64,000 nucleotides of DNA from Stieleria neptunia (GTDB lineage Bacteria > Planctomycetota > Planctomycetia > Pirellulales > Pirellulaceae). Position numbers and translations under genes: made by a program. Under the pieces are notes generated by a model. That model saw nothing but the letters and a program-made list of their open reading frames with translations, did no database searches and had not been told where the DNA came from. How positions within the stretch are numbered: the first letter of the stretch is position 1; each line of letters begins with the position of its first letter. The stretch is from assembly GCF_007754155.1 (NCBI RefSeq), contig NZ_CP037423.1, positions 3,410,001 through 3,474,000 on the forward strand, in the 5' to 3' direction. This document shows, in pieces, positions 8,416 to 18,456 of the stretch.

Positions 8416-9402
8416 CTACTTGAGCACTTGATCACCGTAGAGATCGACGAGTGCGTCGGTGACAAACTCGGCGATCGCCCCGCTGCCTCGGGGATTGCTA
8501 TGAATCCCGTCATCGCTGAGTTGAGCGTCCTTCAACCACATCCCCGGCGGTGCCGCCGGACTCATCAACACGACCTGCCGCAACCAGCGATCGTCGATCA
8601 ACTGCAAATCGAATTCATAGGCCAATTCGCGTTCCAGACTGGCGTAGGGATCAATCATAAAGCCGCGCGGGATCTCCATCAGGACGGGTTCACAATCATT
8701 GGCACGACATAGCTGGATCATCTTCGTCAGATTGGCCTTCGTGCTCGCTCGACTGTGCCACTTCAGGAAATCGTGACCGCCGAGTTCGATGATGACGGCT
8801 TGTGGGTGGTGCACCATCGATCGCTCTAAGATTCCGATGGCCGGGCCCGTCGCGATCCCGGACACTCCTAAATTGATCACCGGGACGCGGAGCCGTTGTT
8901 CGAGCTGGCCGGGATAGCCGCGATCGGGAATCATCCCCTGAGTCAAACTGTCACCGATGCAGACGATGGGGCGATCGGGATGGAAGCGGACGTCATGATC
9001 ACAGGTCGCACTGCGTCGGTATTCCACCCACATCCATCCCCACATCAACACCAGCAACGCGACGGTAGTGGTCTGGAACCATCCGCCCGCAGGCGTCGGC
9101 TGGGACCGCATCCGGAGTCGCCAAATGCCGAGCATCACCATCGTGAGTGCCAACAAGACCATCGCGGGGGTTCGCGGGACGAGACGAACGGCAAGAATCA
9201 GCGTGCAGGCGAACAGGGGCCAGGCACCGGGTGAACCCCGGTAGATTGCAATCACATGCCAAAGGATCCAGCAGGCGATCATCCAGGGTAGCCAGTGCGG
9301 AAAACAGAGCAAACTGGCGGCAATCGCCAGGCATATCCCGATTGTTCGAAAGATTCGGCGAAAGATGCCGGTTGTTGCCTGTGATGTCACTTCGTCGGGC
9401 AT
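8416..9402 (-). CDS. Membrane-anchored SGNH/GDSL-family hydrolase
   Basis: A 328-residue protein. The first ~130 residues contain several hydrophobic segments (around 20-38, 40-55, 62-78, 82-96, 112-127). The C-terminal domain is an SGNH hydrolase: block I GDSLT at 150-154 (nucleophile Ser152), block II around NLGVSGIATG, block III ELGGHDFL, and block V DDGIHSNPRG with the catalytic Asp-x-x-His. By family it is an esterase, lipase or acetyl-hydrolase working on the periplasmic side; the substrate cannot be read from the sequence. It is divergent from the PSCyt1 gene at 9515. Confidence 0.85.
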   Translation of the reverse strand: MPDEVTSQATTGIFRRIFRTIGICLAIAASLLCFPHWLPWMIACWILWHVIAIYRGSPGAWPLFACTLILAVRLVPRTPAMVLLALTMVMLGIWRLRMRSQPTPAGGWFQTTTVALLVLMWGWMWVEYRRSATCDHDVRFHPDRPIVCIGDSLTQGMIPDRGYPGQLEQRLRVPVINLGVSGIATGPAIGILERSMVHHPQAVIIELGGHDFLKWHSRASTKANLTKMIQLCRANDCEPVLMEIPRGFMIDPYASLERELAYEFDLQLIDDRWLRQVVLMSPAAPPGMWLKDAQLSDDGIHSNPRGSGAIAEFVTDALVDLYGDQVLK

Positions 9403-9514
9403 AAAATGGGGGTTCCCGCCAAGCGGATGTGTCGCAGCGTCCCCAGTATTGTAACCTTCCGATCGATCTCGCCTCGCCTCCCATCACCTTCGGCTGTTTG
9501 GCCGAACTCGCCCC

Positions 9515-12500
9515 ATGCATCGTTATCAGATCGCGGCAATCAGCGTTCTTGCCGCCAGCGTTCTCGCGGTCCATGCTTTCATGGCCGCCTCGGTTTCCCA
9601 TGCCGCGGACGGCCCGATTCGGTTCAATCGCGATGTCCGCTCGATCCTGAGTGACAAGTGTTTTGCCTGTCACGGTCCGGATGCGCAAACGGTTGAGGGG
9701 GGATTGCGACTCGACCTGCCCGAAGAAGCCACCGATGCGTCGGGCGGAGCGATCGTTCCGGGGGCGCCGGATGAGAGCGAAGTGGTTCGGCGGATTTTTT
9801 CGGCCGATGACGACGAAGTGATGCCCCCGCCGTCGTCGCACAAGAGTCTGACCGATGCGGAGCGTGACGTGCTGGTCCGCTGGATCGCCGAGGGGGCACC
9901 CTATGAAGCCCACTGGGCCTACGAACCGATGCACGCGATCGAATCGGTGTCACAGGTCACGCCCGGCCATGCGACCCAATTGATCGACCAAGTGATTGCG
10001 ACGCGGCTGGCCGATGACGGCATCCAGCCGACCGAGCCGGCCGACCGGGTCACATTGATTCGTCGGCTGTCGTTCGATTTGACGGGCATGCCGCCGACGG
10101 CCGAAGAGGTTCAGGCGTTCGTCAATGATCAGTCAACCGATGCCTACGCGGATCTGGTCGACCGGCTGTTGAATTCACCACGCTTCGGCGAGCGGATGGC
10201 GATCTATTGGTTGGACCTGGTGCGATACGCCGATACCGTCGGCTACCACGGCGACCAGAACGTGTCTCAATCGCCCTATCGCGATTACGTGATCAACGCC
10301 TTTAACGACAACTTGCCGTATGACCGTTTCGTCCGCGAACAGCTTGCCGGTGACCTGCTTCCCGATGCGACACTCGATCAACAAGTGGCGTCGGGCTACA
10401 ACCGGCTGAACCAGACGACCGAAGAAGGCGGATCGCAGGCGAAAGAGTATTTGGCGATCTACTTTGCCGATCGTGTTCGAAACGTTTCCCAAGTCTTCAT
10501 GGGCGCGACGATGGGTTGTGCCCAGTGCCACGATCACAAGTACGACCCCTACACGACGCGCGATTTCTACTCGCTGGGAGCGTTCTTTGCCGATTTGGAC
10601 GAGCGCGGCGTCTATGGGGCGCGCAGCCGACCGCCGATGATCCGCGTCCCCGGTGACAGGCTGCAGGCGGAACTGGCGGACATGGATCGCCAAATCGAGG
10701 TGCTCCGCGCGGAAATCAATCCGCTGCGTCAATCGCTGATCGCCGCCCAGGACCAGTGGGAAGCCGACGTGATCGACCGGATCGATGACCGGCAAGAAAC
10801 CGAAACGATCTGGATCGACGACGCGCTTGCACTGAGCGCCAACCAGAGCGGGGATTGGCAGTTTGTTGCCCGCGACAAAGCACCGGTTCATCGCGGCGAC
10901 ACGTCTCGAAAACAGCAGAGCAAGGGGCTGACCCAACACCTGTTCGACAACGCCAAGCAGCCCTTTGTCGTCACCAAAGACGCTCGGTTTTACTGTTGGG
11001 TCCATCTGGATCCCCAAAATCCCCCGGCGGCGATCATGCTGCAACTGAACGACGGCGACTGGACGCACCGCAAGGTCTGGGGCAGCGATGACATCAGCTA
11101 TGGTCGACAGCAAGAGAGCTACGCCGGCTATCGGCGCGGCGGGGATCTTCCCGCGACGGGCCAGTGGGTGCGACTGGAAGCGACCGCAGAGGAAGTCGGG
11201 TTGGGTGAAGGGGCCAAGGTCAACGGGATGGCGTTCACCCAATTCGGCGGTCTGGTTCACTGGGACGATTGCGGCGTGATCACCGCCGGCGGAATTCCCG
11301 CCGAAGTCGCCGAAGCCTTGCGTCTCGACCCAGGCCAGCGGTCGGATCAACAGCGTCAAGCGATCACCGATCACTACGTGGCGGAATCCGAGGAGATGAT
11401 TTCGCTGCAAAACCAGATTCGGCAATTGGAAACGCGCCGCAAGGCGAAATACGAAACGGCGCCCGAAACCGTCGTCTCGCGGAGCGTCTCCCCGCGAACG
11501 ATCCGAATCTTGCCCCGCGGCAACTGGATGGACGATTCCGGTGACGTGGTCACTCCGGCGATCCCGGCATTTTTGGGGACGTTGGACAGCGGCGATGCGC
11601 GACCGACGCGGCTTGATTTGGCGAACTGGTTGTGCCGTGACGACAACCCGCTGACCGCACGAACGATGGTCAACCGGTTGTGGAGCCTGTTGTTTGGACG
11701 GGGGATCTGTGCCAGCGTGGATGACTTTGGCGGGCAGGGGACGTATCCGTCGTATCCGGATCTGTTGGACGCCCTGGCGATCGATTTCATCCAGTCGGGC
11801 TGGGACGTCAAACACGTGATGCGATCGATCGCGAACAGCCAGGCGTACCGGCGTTCGTCCACGCCGACTGCGGAACTGTCGCAACGCGATCCGTACAACG
11901 ATCTGTTCGCCCGGCAGGGACGCTTTACGGTGGATGCCGAAGTGGTCCGTGACGGGGCGCTCGCGATCAGCGGTCTGTTGGTCGAATCCATCGGCGGGCC
12001 GAGCGTTCGTCCGTACCAACCGGCGGGCTATTATGCACAACTCAATTTCCCACGCCGCAACTACGTGGCCGACGAGGGATCCAACCAGTACCGTCGCGGG
12101 CTGTACACGCACTGGCAGCGGACGTTCCTGCACCCGATGCTCAAAGCCTTTGACGCGCCCAGCCGCGAAGAATGCACGGCGCAGCGGGCGCGGTCGAACA
12201 CACCGCTGCAGGCGCTGGTGTTGCTCAACGATCCGACCTTTGTCGAAGCGGCACGGGTGTTTGCCGAGCGGATCATGCGTGAAGGCGGCCAAGACGTCGA
12301 CCAGCGACTGCAATGGGCTTACCGGAACGCCGTCTCGCGTGCCGCGCCGGCGGAGATTGTCGAACCCCTGGCGGCCGTGTTCCGCGATCACCTGGATCAC
12401 TACCGGGCCAACGTCGACGACGCGGGGAAATTGATCGCCCACGGCGAAGCACCGGTCCCCAGCGATCTGGATGTGGCCGAATTGGCCGCCTGGACCAGTG

Positions 12501-12547
12501 TGGCCCGTGTGATCCTGAACCTACACGAAACCATTACGCGCTACTGA
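9515..12547 (+). CDS. PSCyt1/DUF1549/DUF1553 domain protein
   Basis: A 1010-residue secreted protein with an N-terminal signal peptide (MHRYQIAAISVLAASVLAVH..). The PSCyt1 domain carries heme motif CFACH at 49-53 and EGGLRLDLPEEA. The DUF1549 domain follows (ADRVTLIRRLSFDLTGMPPT, RFGERMAIYWLDLVRYADT), and a second CxxCH (CAQCH) lies near residue 336. A linker of about 300 residues leads to DUF1553 (NPLTARTMVNRLWSLLFGRG, SNTPLQALVLLNDPTFVEAA). The next gene, 7 bases downstream, is DUF1501, the standard planctomycete partner. These pairs are abundant in the phylum and have been suggested to act in polysaccharide breakdown or electron transfer; the substrate is unknown. Confidence 0.92.
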   Translation: MHRYQIAAISVLAASVLAVHAFMAASVSHAADGPIRFNRDVRSILSDKCFACHGPDAQTVEGGLRLDLPEEATDASGGAIVPGAPDESEVVRRIFSADDDEVMPPPSSHKSLTDAERDVLVRWIAEGAPYEAHWAYEPMHAIESVSQVTPGHATQLIDQVIATRLADDGIQPTEPADRVTLIRRLSFDLTGMPPTAEEVQAFVNDQSTDAYADLVDRLLNSPRFGERMAIYWLDLVRYADTVGYHGDQNVSQSPYRDYVINAFNDNLPYDRFVREQLAGDLLPDATLDQQVASGYNRLNQTTEEGGSQAKEYLAIYFADRVRNVSQVFMGATMGCAQCHDHKYDPYTTRDFYSLGAFFADLDERGVYGARSRPPMIRVPGDRLQAELADMDRQIEVLRAEINPLRQSLIAAQDQWEADVIDRIDDRQETETIWIDDALALSANQSGDWQFVARDKAPVHRGDTSRKQQSKGLTQHLFDNAKQPFVVTKDARFYCWVHLDPQNPPAAIMLQLNDGDWTHRKVWGSDDISYGRQQESYAGYRRGGDLPATGQWVRLEATAEEVGLGEGAKVNGMAFTQFGGLVHWDDCGVITAGGIPAEVAEALRLDPGQRSDQQRQAITDHYVAESEEMISLQNQIRQLETRRKAKYETAPETVVSRSVSPRTIRILPRGNWMDDSGDVVTPAIPAFLGTLDSGDARPTRLDLANWLCRDDNPLTARTMVNRLWSLLFGRGICASVDDFGGQGTYPSYPDLLDALAIDFIQSGWDVKHVMRSIANSQAYRRSSTPTAELSQRDPYNDLFARQGRFTVDAEVVRDGALAISGLLVESIGGPSVRPYQPAGYYAQLNFPRRNYVADEGSNQYRRGLYTHWQRTFLHPMLKAFDAPSREECTAQRARSNTPLQALVLLNDPTFVEAARVFAERIMREGGQDVDQRLQWAYRNAVSRAAPAEIVEPLAAVFRDHLDHYRANVDDAGKLIAHGEAPVPSDLDVAELAAWTSVARVILNLHETITRY

Positions 12548-12554
12548 GACCGCG

Positions 12555-14003
12555 ATGAATCCTGAATCCAATTCTCTGCACCGGCGACTCGCACGTCGGA
12601 CGTTTCTGCGCCGCACCGGAATCGGTTCGGTCGCGTTGGCGTCCCTGTTGAAATCAGACTTGGCGGGCGCGGTATCGGCATCCGCTGCGGCGTCGTCCGG
12701 CGCGAGCGCCTTTGAAGGCATCCTGGCCCGCCCGCATCATGCCCCGCGCGTCAAACGTGTGATCCATCTGTGCATGGCCGGCGGCCCCAGCCATTTGGAA
12801 ACGTTCGACTACAAACCGGTCTTGGCGGAGATGGACGGCAAACCGATGCCGGATTCGATCACGGCGGGACAGCCGATCGCGCAGTTGCAGGGCAAAGAGC
12901 TGAAGGTGATGGGGCCGCAGCACAAGTTCATCGCCCGCGGCGAAAGCGGATTGATGATATCCGACGTGTTCAAGCACATCGGCGGCTTGGCCGATGAGAT
13001 GTGTGTCATCAAATCGATGCACACCGAACAGATCAACCACGACCCCGCGCACACGTTTTTTAATACCGGAACGGCGATCAGTGGGCGACCCTCGATGGGT
13101 TCGTGGGTGCTGTACGGGCTGGGAAGCGAAACGGAGAATCTGCCGGGGTTCATCGTGCTGACCAGTGAAGGCGGGGGGCAGAGTCAACCGATCAGTTCGC
13201 GGCAGTGGCACTCGGGTTTTTTGCCCAGTCGTTACCAAGGTGTCCAGATGCACGCCAGCGGAAACCCGGTCCACTATGTCGGCAATCCGGCGGGGGTCAG
13301 CCGTGATCAACAGCGGGACATCGTCGATGCGGTTTCGCGGATCAACCAGATTCGAAACGACGAGCTCAACGATCCCGAAATCGCTACGCGGTTGGCGGGT
13401 TATGAAATGGCGTTCCGGATGCAGGCTTCGGTGCCCGAGTTGACCGACATGTCCGGCGAGACGCAGCAAGTGATCGACCAATACGGTTGCACGCCGGGCG
13501 ACGGTTCGTTCGCCAGCAATTGTTTGCTCGCCCGCCGGTTGGCCGAACGCGGCGTGCGATTTATCCAACTGTACCATCGCGGCTGGGACCACCACGGGGG
13601 CGTCAAGGCGGGGGTGGCCAAGACGGCGGGACTGGTGGATCGAGGCACCGCGGCCCTGGTCTGGGATCTGAAGCAACGCGGCATGTTGGACGAAACGCTG
13701 ATCGTCTGGGGTGGTGAATTCGGCCGCACTCCGATGGCCCAAGGCAGCGGACGCGATCACCACATCAAAGGGTTTTCGATGTGGCTGGCCGGCGGCGGTG
13801 TCCGCGGCGGCACGAGCTATGGAGCGACCGATGAATTCGGGTACAACGCGGTGGAGAACAAAGTCCACGTGCGAGACTTTCACGCCACGATGCTGCACCT
13901 GTTGGGCATCGATCACATGCGGCTGAGTTTCAAGTTTCAAGGCCTGGATTTTCGCCTGACCGGTGTGGAAGAAGCCCACGTGGTGCGCGAGCTGTTGGCG
14001 TAG
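12555..14003 (+). CDS. DUF1501 domain protein, Tat-exported
   Basis: A 482-residue protein. A twin-arginine signal (ARRTFLRRTGIGSVALASLL, RR at 14-15) precedes the DUF1501 domain: RVKRVIHLCMAGGPSHLETF, GLMISDVFKHIGGLADEMCV, and the alkaline-phosphatase-fold stretch VWGGEFGRTPMAQGSGRDHH. The export route suggests folding, and possibly metal loading, in the cytoplasm. It follows the PSCyt1 gene by 7 bases and is almost certainly co-transcribed with it. Function is not experimentally defined; the fold suggests a sulfatase/phosphatase-like hydrolase. Confidence 0.92.
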   Translation: MNPESNSLHRRLARRTFLRRTGIGSVALASLLKSDLAGAVSASAAASSGASAFEGILARPHHAPRVKRVIHLCMAGGPSHLETFDYKPVLAEMDGKPMPDSITAGQPIAQLQGKELKVMGPQHKFIARGESGLMISDVFKHIGGLADEMCVIKSMHTEQINHDPAHTFFNTGTAISGRPSMGSWVLYGLGSETENLPGFIVLTSEGGGQSQPISSRQWHSGFLPSRYQGVQMHASGNPVHYVGNPAGVSRDQQRDIVDAVSRINQIRNDELNDPEIATRLAGYEMAFRMQASVPELTDMSGETQQVIDQYGCTPGDGSFASNCLLARRLAERGVRFIQLYHRGWDHHGGVKAGVAKTAGLVDRGTAALVWDLKQRGMLDETLIVWGGEFGRTPMAQGSGRDHHIKGFSMWLAGGGVRGGTSYGATDEFGYNAVENKVHVRDFHATMLHLLGIDHMRLSFKFQGLDFRLTGVEEAHVVRELLA

Positions 14004-14006
14004 CCA

Positions 14007-14076
14007 GTGGCGTAAGCTTCCAGCTTGCGTGTGGCGTAAGCTTCCAGCTTGCGAGGCAAGCAGAATGCTTGCCCCA
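14007..14076. repeat. Direct repeat plus hairpin after the DUF1501 stop
   Basis: Two 23-bp copies of gtggcgtaagcttccagctt(gcg) lie at 14007-14029 and 14031-14053, starting 4 bases after the stop codon. A small hairpin follows (ggcaagcagaatgcttgcc). The region separates convergent genes ending at 14003 and 14079. The same repeat occurs inverted at 53694-53748 and as an inverted pair at 62756-62821. Confidence 0.8.
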
Positions 14077-14078
14077 CT

Positions 14079-14663
14079 TCAGACCAACGACCGCGCGTAG
14101 CTCAAGAAGAACAGGACCATGTGCAGGGGCAACGTGCCGATGGCGGCGTAACGAAAGCGGCGTCGCGAGAACAGGCCGATGATCGACAAGACCGTTCCGA
14201 GCACGGCGACCAAGGCACCTCCGGCGGGAAACCACCAGGCGCCCAGGGCGGCAAACAGGAGCACGATGACTGCGGCCGACGAGGCGCCCATGGCGGTGTA
14301 GAGGAACGGCCCGTACTCTCCATAGGCTGCCTCGCCCGAGAGCGTCGGCGTCTTGACCGGTTCGGACGGCGTTGTCAGCTCCGGCGGGTCGACACGGAAC
14401 GGCGATCCGACGCGGACCGGTGCTTCCGATGCGGCACCCGCCACCGATGCCGCGCCCGCCATCGTCCGCTCGGCCGCCCCATCGGTCGTTGTCGGTTCGA
14501 CAAGCTTGGCAACAAACGGGGCGGTTCCGGTTTCCGACGGATCGGAGTTTTCGGTCGGCCCGGGCTGGTCGTGCGAAGGTGAGGCGTCGTCGGTTCGATT
14601 CATGGACGATGTTACTGGGGTGTCGGCGTTGGAGTTTCCCGAACCGATCTCGCTCGTGGGCAC
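14079..14663 (-). CDS. Small integral membrane protein, unknown
   Basis: A 194-residue protein (MPTSEIG.. at 14663; an internal ATG at 14603 is an alternative). The first ~115 residues are polar and Ala/Pro/Thr-rich with no hydrophobic segment. The C-terminal part holds two or three membrane segments (AAVIVLLFAALGAWWFPAGG, GALVAVLGTVLSIIGLFSRR, and YAAIGTLPLHMVLFFLSYAR). I recognise no conserved domain. The layout of a disordered cytoplasmic N-terminus and small multi-pass C-terminus is common in planctomycete hypotheticals. It is divergent from the dehydrogenase gene at 14723. Confidence 0.6.
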   Translation of the reverse strand: MPTSEIGSGNSNADTPVTSSMNRTDDASPSHDQPGPTENSDPSETGTAPFVAKLVEPTTTDGAAERTMAGAASVAGAASEAPVRVGSPFRVDPPELTTPSEPVKTPTLSGEAAYGEYGPFLYTAMGASSAAVIVLLFAALGAWWFPAGGALVAVLGTVLSIIGLFSRRRFRYAAIGTLPLHMVLFFLSYARSLV

Positions 14664-14722
14664 CAGAAAGCAACTATTCTAATGGATCTTCCCGGCGGAC
14701 AGATAGCCATTGAGTTGACGTA

Positions 14723-17700
14723 TTGGATGATGTGTCGATATTAGGTTTGTCGTGCCCCTCCGCAACCGTATCGTTTCTACCCGATTTAGATTTCATGACA
14801 TTCCAGCTTTGCAGTTCTTTGTGGTGCCGCCAGACGGTTCGAGACGGGCATGGCGGAATCCGTTCGTTGCGATCACGTGTCGGCATGATCGCGCTGCTGG
14901 CGGGCGTGGTCGGGCTGACAAACGTGGTCGGGCTGAGGGGGCTGGGCATCCGGACGGTTCGGGCGGCGGATGTTGAAACGGCTCGGCCGTTACCGCCGGA
15001 GATTGCCCAGGCGTCCCAAGAGCCGATCGAGGCGATGTCGGCCATCCGGATCCCCGAAGGCTGGACGATCAGCCTGTGGGCCGCCGAACCGGATGTCGCC
15101 AACGTCGTGGCCTTTGACATCGATCGACAAGGACATCTTTATGCGTGCGAGACGTTTCGACAGAATCGCGGCGTGACCGACAATCGCGGCCACGACCAAC
15201 AGTGGCTGATGGCCGATCTGGCGTCCAGGACGGTTCAGGATCGCATCGATTACCACAAGCGTCTGTTGGGGGAGGCGGCGGTGACGTACACCCAGCACGA
15301 CGACCGGATTCGACGGCTGTCCGATACCGACGGTGACGGGCGGGCCGACAAGAGCGTGGTGCTGGCCAGCGGATTCCATCAATTGGAAGAAGGCACCGGC
15401 GCCGGCGTCTTGGCCGTCGACGGCGACGTTTACTACACCTGCATCCCGAAGCTTTGGAAACTGGTCGACCAAGACGGTGACGGCAAGGCGGACGAACGCG
15501 TCGTGCTGTCGGACGGTTATGGCGTCCGCGTCGCGTTTCGCGGCCACGATCTGCACGGGCTAATTCGTGGCTACGACGGGCGGTTGTACTTCACGATCGG
15601 AGACCGCGGCTACCACCTGCGAACGGCCGAGGGCGAGGTCTTGTCCGACCCCGCCAGCGGCGCGGTGTTCCGCTGCGAACTCGATGGCACCGGGTTAGAA
15701 GTGTTCGCGCGTGGGTTGCGAAACCCACAGGAACTGGCGTTCAACGATCGTGGCGATTGGTTTACCGTCGACAACAACAGCGACAGTGGCGACCAGGCCC
15801 GCATCGTGCACCTGTTGCAAGACGGCGACACCGGCTGGCGGATGTATTACCAATACCTCAGCGACCGTGGCCCGTTCAATCGCGAGAAAATCTGGCAGCC
15901 GGTCAACCCCGACCAACCCGCGTCGATCATCCCCCCGGTCGCCAATTTCACCGACGGGCCGAGCGGTTTGGCGTACTACCCCGGCACCGGATTCGGCGAC
16001 CAACTCGACGACACCTTTTTGATTTGCGATTTCCGTGGCGGCCCCAGCAACAGCGGCATTCGAACCTTCAACGTCGAACCGGCCGGGGCGACGTACAAGT
16101 TGGTCGCCGACGATCAACCGATTTGGACGTGCCTGGCCACCGACGTCGCGTTCGGTCCCGATGGCGCGTTGTACGTCAGCGATTGGGTCGACGGGTGGGA
16201 CGGTCTGGGCAAGGCTCGGATCTATCGCATCAGTGACCCCGACCACGCCGACGATCCCATCGTCGCGGACGTGCAGCAGCGACTTGCCGGCGACTGGGAT
16301 GCGTTGTCGCCGCAAACGCTGGCCGGTTTGATCGGACACGCCGATCGACGGATTCGACTGCAGAGCCAATGGGCACTGGCGTCACGCGGCGCAACCGACA
16401 CGCTGGCCGCGATCGCGGCGGATGCCGACGCATCGCCCAAGGCGCGTTTGCACGCGGCGTGGGGGTTGGGCCAAATCGCTCGTCACAGCGCGTCCAGCGA
16501 CGCTCCCGACGCCGCGGCCAAACAGGCGTTGATCAAATTGATCGCCGACGCCGATGCAGATCTGTCTGCCGCGGCGCTGGCGATCGTCGGCGAACAGGGC
16601 TGGACCGGCGCTTCCCAAGCCGCTCAAACGGCGCTCAACAGCGAGAACCCCCGCGTCCGATACGCCGCAATCGACGCACTCGGGCGGCTGAAAGACGCTT
16701 CGGCAATCGAAGCCGTCTTGACCCAGGCGGGAACCGTCGACGCCAAAGATCCCGCGATCCGCCACGCGGCGTCGATGTATTTGGCGCGGGCCGTCAAAGC
16801 GGATCGGATTGCCATTCTGGCCAAGCACCCCAATGCCACGGTGCGTCTGTCGGGCGTCATCGCCTTGAGAAGGCTGGCCAGCGGATCGGTCGGGAAATTC
16901 CTGCACGATCCCGATCCCCGCGTGGTGTTGGAGGCCGCACGAGCGATCCACGACAAACCGATCGAGTTTGCAACCGCCGCGCTGGCGGAATTGATCCAAC
17001 AACCGCTGGAATCCGAAGCCCTGGCCCGACGCGTCCTGAACGCCAATTACCGCATCGGCAGCGCCGAGTCGGCCAACGCGATCGCAACCTACGCGACACG
17101 CTCCGAAGCAAGCGAAGCGATGCGGATCGAAGCGATCGAGATGCTCGGCGATTGGAGCACGCCGGGGCCGCTGGACCGCGTCTTGGGGGATTACCGCCCG
17201 CTGGACAAACGCGACGCCGCATTGGCCGCCGCCGCCCTGGAACCACAGATCGATCTGTTGATGGTCGCTCCGGAAAACGTGCGACTGCGAGCGATCGAAG
17301 TGGCTGCGTCGTTGGGAATTAAAAAAATCGCCGGTGCGCTGGTCGACCAAGTCGCCGAAACCAGACGCAGTTCCGACGCGCGGGCGCGGGCCCTCGTGGC
17401 GCTGGCGCGTCTAGACGCATCCAGCGCCGTCCGGCTGGCCGAATCGATTCCCGTTGACAACGCGCGCGGCCCATTGGGACTGGCCAGTCTGTCCGTGTTG
17501 GCCGATCACGCCGCGGAAAAATCCATCGACCGCTTCGTCACGTCCACCTCCAATGCCGACACCCGAATGCGACAACAGGCATGGGACATCCTGGCCGAGC
17601 TGAAAAGCCCCAAGGCGGACGCGGCGATTCGCCAAGCGGTCGACCAATACCTCGACGGCAGTCTCGATGCACGCGTGCAATTGAACGTGATCGAAGCAGC

Positions 17701-18250
17701 CAAGGGCCGATTGGACGATGCCCGGCAAAAGCGTTTGGACGAGTACCGAACCGAAGTGGCCCAATCGCAACCGCTGGGGAAATGGCTGGATTCGCTTTCC
17801 GGAGGCGACCCCGAGCGGGGCGCCGCGTTGTTCTTTGGAAAAACCGAACTGTCCTGCGTCCGCTGCCACAAAGTCGATCGCGCCGGTGGTGAGGTGGGAC
17901 CCAATTTGACCGTGATCGGGAAGGAGCGTGACGCCCGCTACCTGCTCGAATCGATCTGTCTGCCCGATGCGAAAATTGCCAAGGGATTCGAAACGGCGGT
18001 CATCGTGGATCTGGACGGTCGTGTCCACAGCGGCATCGTCAAATCCGAAAACGACGACGTGGTCGAATTGATTCTCGCCGATGGCAGCCAACAACGGATC
18101 CTGCAAGACGACATCGAAGTGCGACGCAAAGGCAACTCGTCGATGCCGGCCGACCTGACCAAGCACCTGACAGCCAGAGAATTGCGTGACCTGGTCGCCT
18201 ATCTCGCCAGTTTGCAAGTCGATCCACGATCGGCCACGGACGTGGAATGA
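14723..18250 (+). CDS. PVC-type heme-binding dehydrogenase with HEAT-like repeats and C-terminal cytochrome domain
   Basis: Up to 1175 residues. After the signal region, AIRIPEGWTISLWAAEPDV and VVAFDIDRQGHLYACETFRQ begin the planctomycete membrane-bound dehydrogenase (beta-propeller, glucose/sorbosone-dehydrogenase-like) domain. Residues about 520-960 are Ala/Leu-rich helical repeats of HEAT type (for example NPRVRYAAIDALGRLKDASA). The C-terminus is a cytochrome c-like domain with CVRCH near 1044, then GGEVGPNLTVIGKERDARYL. Starts at 14795 or 14885 (MIALLAGVVG..) would give a cleaner signal peptide than 14723. Expected role: periplasmic oxidation of a sugar-like substrate with electron transfer through the heme. 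Confidence 0.88.
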   Translation: MDDVSILGLSCPSATVSFLPDLDFMTFQLCSSLWCRQTVRDGHGGIRSLRSRVGMIALLAGVVGLTNVVGLRGLGIRTVRAADVETARPLPPEIAQASQEPIEAMSAIRIPEGWTISLWAAEPDVANVVAFDIDRQGHLYACETFRQNRGVTDNRGHDQQWLMADLASRTVQDRIDYHKRLLGEAAVTYTQHDDRIRRLSDTDGDGRADKSVVLASGFHQLEEGTGAGVLAVDGDVYYTCIPKLWKLVDQDGDGKADERVVLSDGYGVRVAFRGHDLHGLIRGYDGRLYFTIGDRGYHLRTAEGEVLSDPASGAVFRCELDGTGLEVFARGLRNPQELAFNDRGDWFTVDNNSDSGDQARIVHLLQDGDTGWRMYYQYLSDRGPFNREKIWQPVNPDQPASIIPPVANFTDGPSGLAYYPGTGFGDQLDDTFLICDFRGGPSNSGIRTFNVEPAGATYKLVADDQPIWTCLATDVAFGPDGALYVSDWVDGWDGLGKARIYRISDPDHADDPIVADVQQRLAGDWDALSPQTLAGLIGHADRRIRLQSQWALASRGATDTLAAIAADADASPKARLHAAWGLGQIARHSASSDAPDAAAKQALIKLIADADADLSAAALAIVGEQGWTGASQAAQTALNSENPRVRYAAIDALGRLKDASAIEAVLTQAGTVDAKDPAIRHAASMYLARAVKADRIAILAKHPNATVRLSGVIALRRLASGSVGKFLHDPDPRVVLEAARAIHDKPIEFATAALAELIQQPLESEALARRVLNANYRIGSAESANAIATYATRSEASEAMRIEAIEMLGDWSTPGPLDRVLGDYRPLDKRDAALAAAALEPQIDLLMVAPENVRLRAIEVAASLGIKKIAGALVDQVAETRRSSDARARALVALARLDASSAVRLAESIPVDNARGPLGLASLSVLADHAAEKSIDRFVTSTSNADTRMRQQAWDILAELKSPKADAAIRQAVDQYLDGSLDARVQLNVIEAAKGRLDDARQKRLDEYRTEVAQSQPLGKWLDSLSGGDPERGAALFFGKTELSCVRCHKVDRAGGEVGPNLTVIGKERDARYLLESICLPDAKIAKGFETAVIVDLDGRVHSGIVKSENDDVVELILADGSQQRILQDDIEVRRKGNSSMPADLTKHLTARELRDLVAYLASLQVDPRSATDVE

Positions 18251-18293
18251 AACGAGGGATGGCAGAATGATTCGGGGCAGAATGATGGGGCTT

Positions 18294-18415
18294 GCGGGCT
18301 GTCGGTTTTGTGAGCCGCGACGCGTAAGCGGCCGGGCACTGCGACGAAAGCCCGAGGCCTTACGGCCAGCGGCTCACCATTAACTCAGCAGAACCCGACT
18401 CAATCGACAGCCCGC
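18294..18415. repeat. 122-bp palindromic element with 11-bp terminal inverted repeats
   Basis: Ends gcgggctgtcg (18294-18304) and cgacagcccgc (18405-18415) are perfect inverted repeats. Inside is a second inverted pair, gtgagccgc... and ...gcggctcac. The interior (cgcgtaagcggccgggcact, then gccttacggcca) matches, in reverse orientation, the interior of the element at 46540-46657. It lies between convergent genes ending at 18250 and 18457. No coding sequence. Confidence 0.85.
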
Positions 18416-18456
18416 TTGCGCTGTTCTGCTGCGCTCAACGAGACGTTGACAGCGCA

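Noticed and set aside
10175..12442. Long minus-strand open frame (755 codons) opposite the PSCyt1 gene
   Set aside because: Antisense shadow: the plus strand has clear PSCyt1/DUF1549/DUF1553 motifs; the opposite frame has no family features and is produced by GC-biased third positions.
12654..13979. Minus-strand 441-codon frame opposite DUF1501
   Set aside because: Shadow; DUF1501 with Tat signal is unambiguous on the plus strand.
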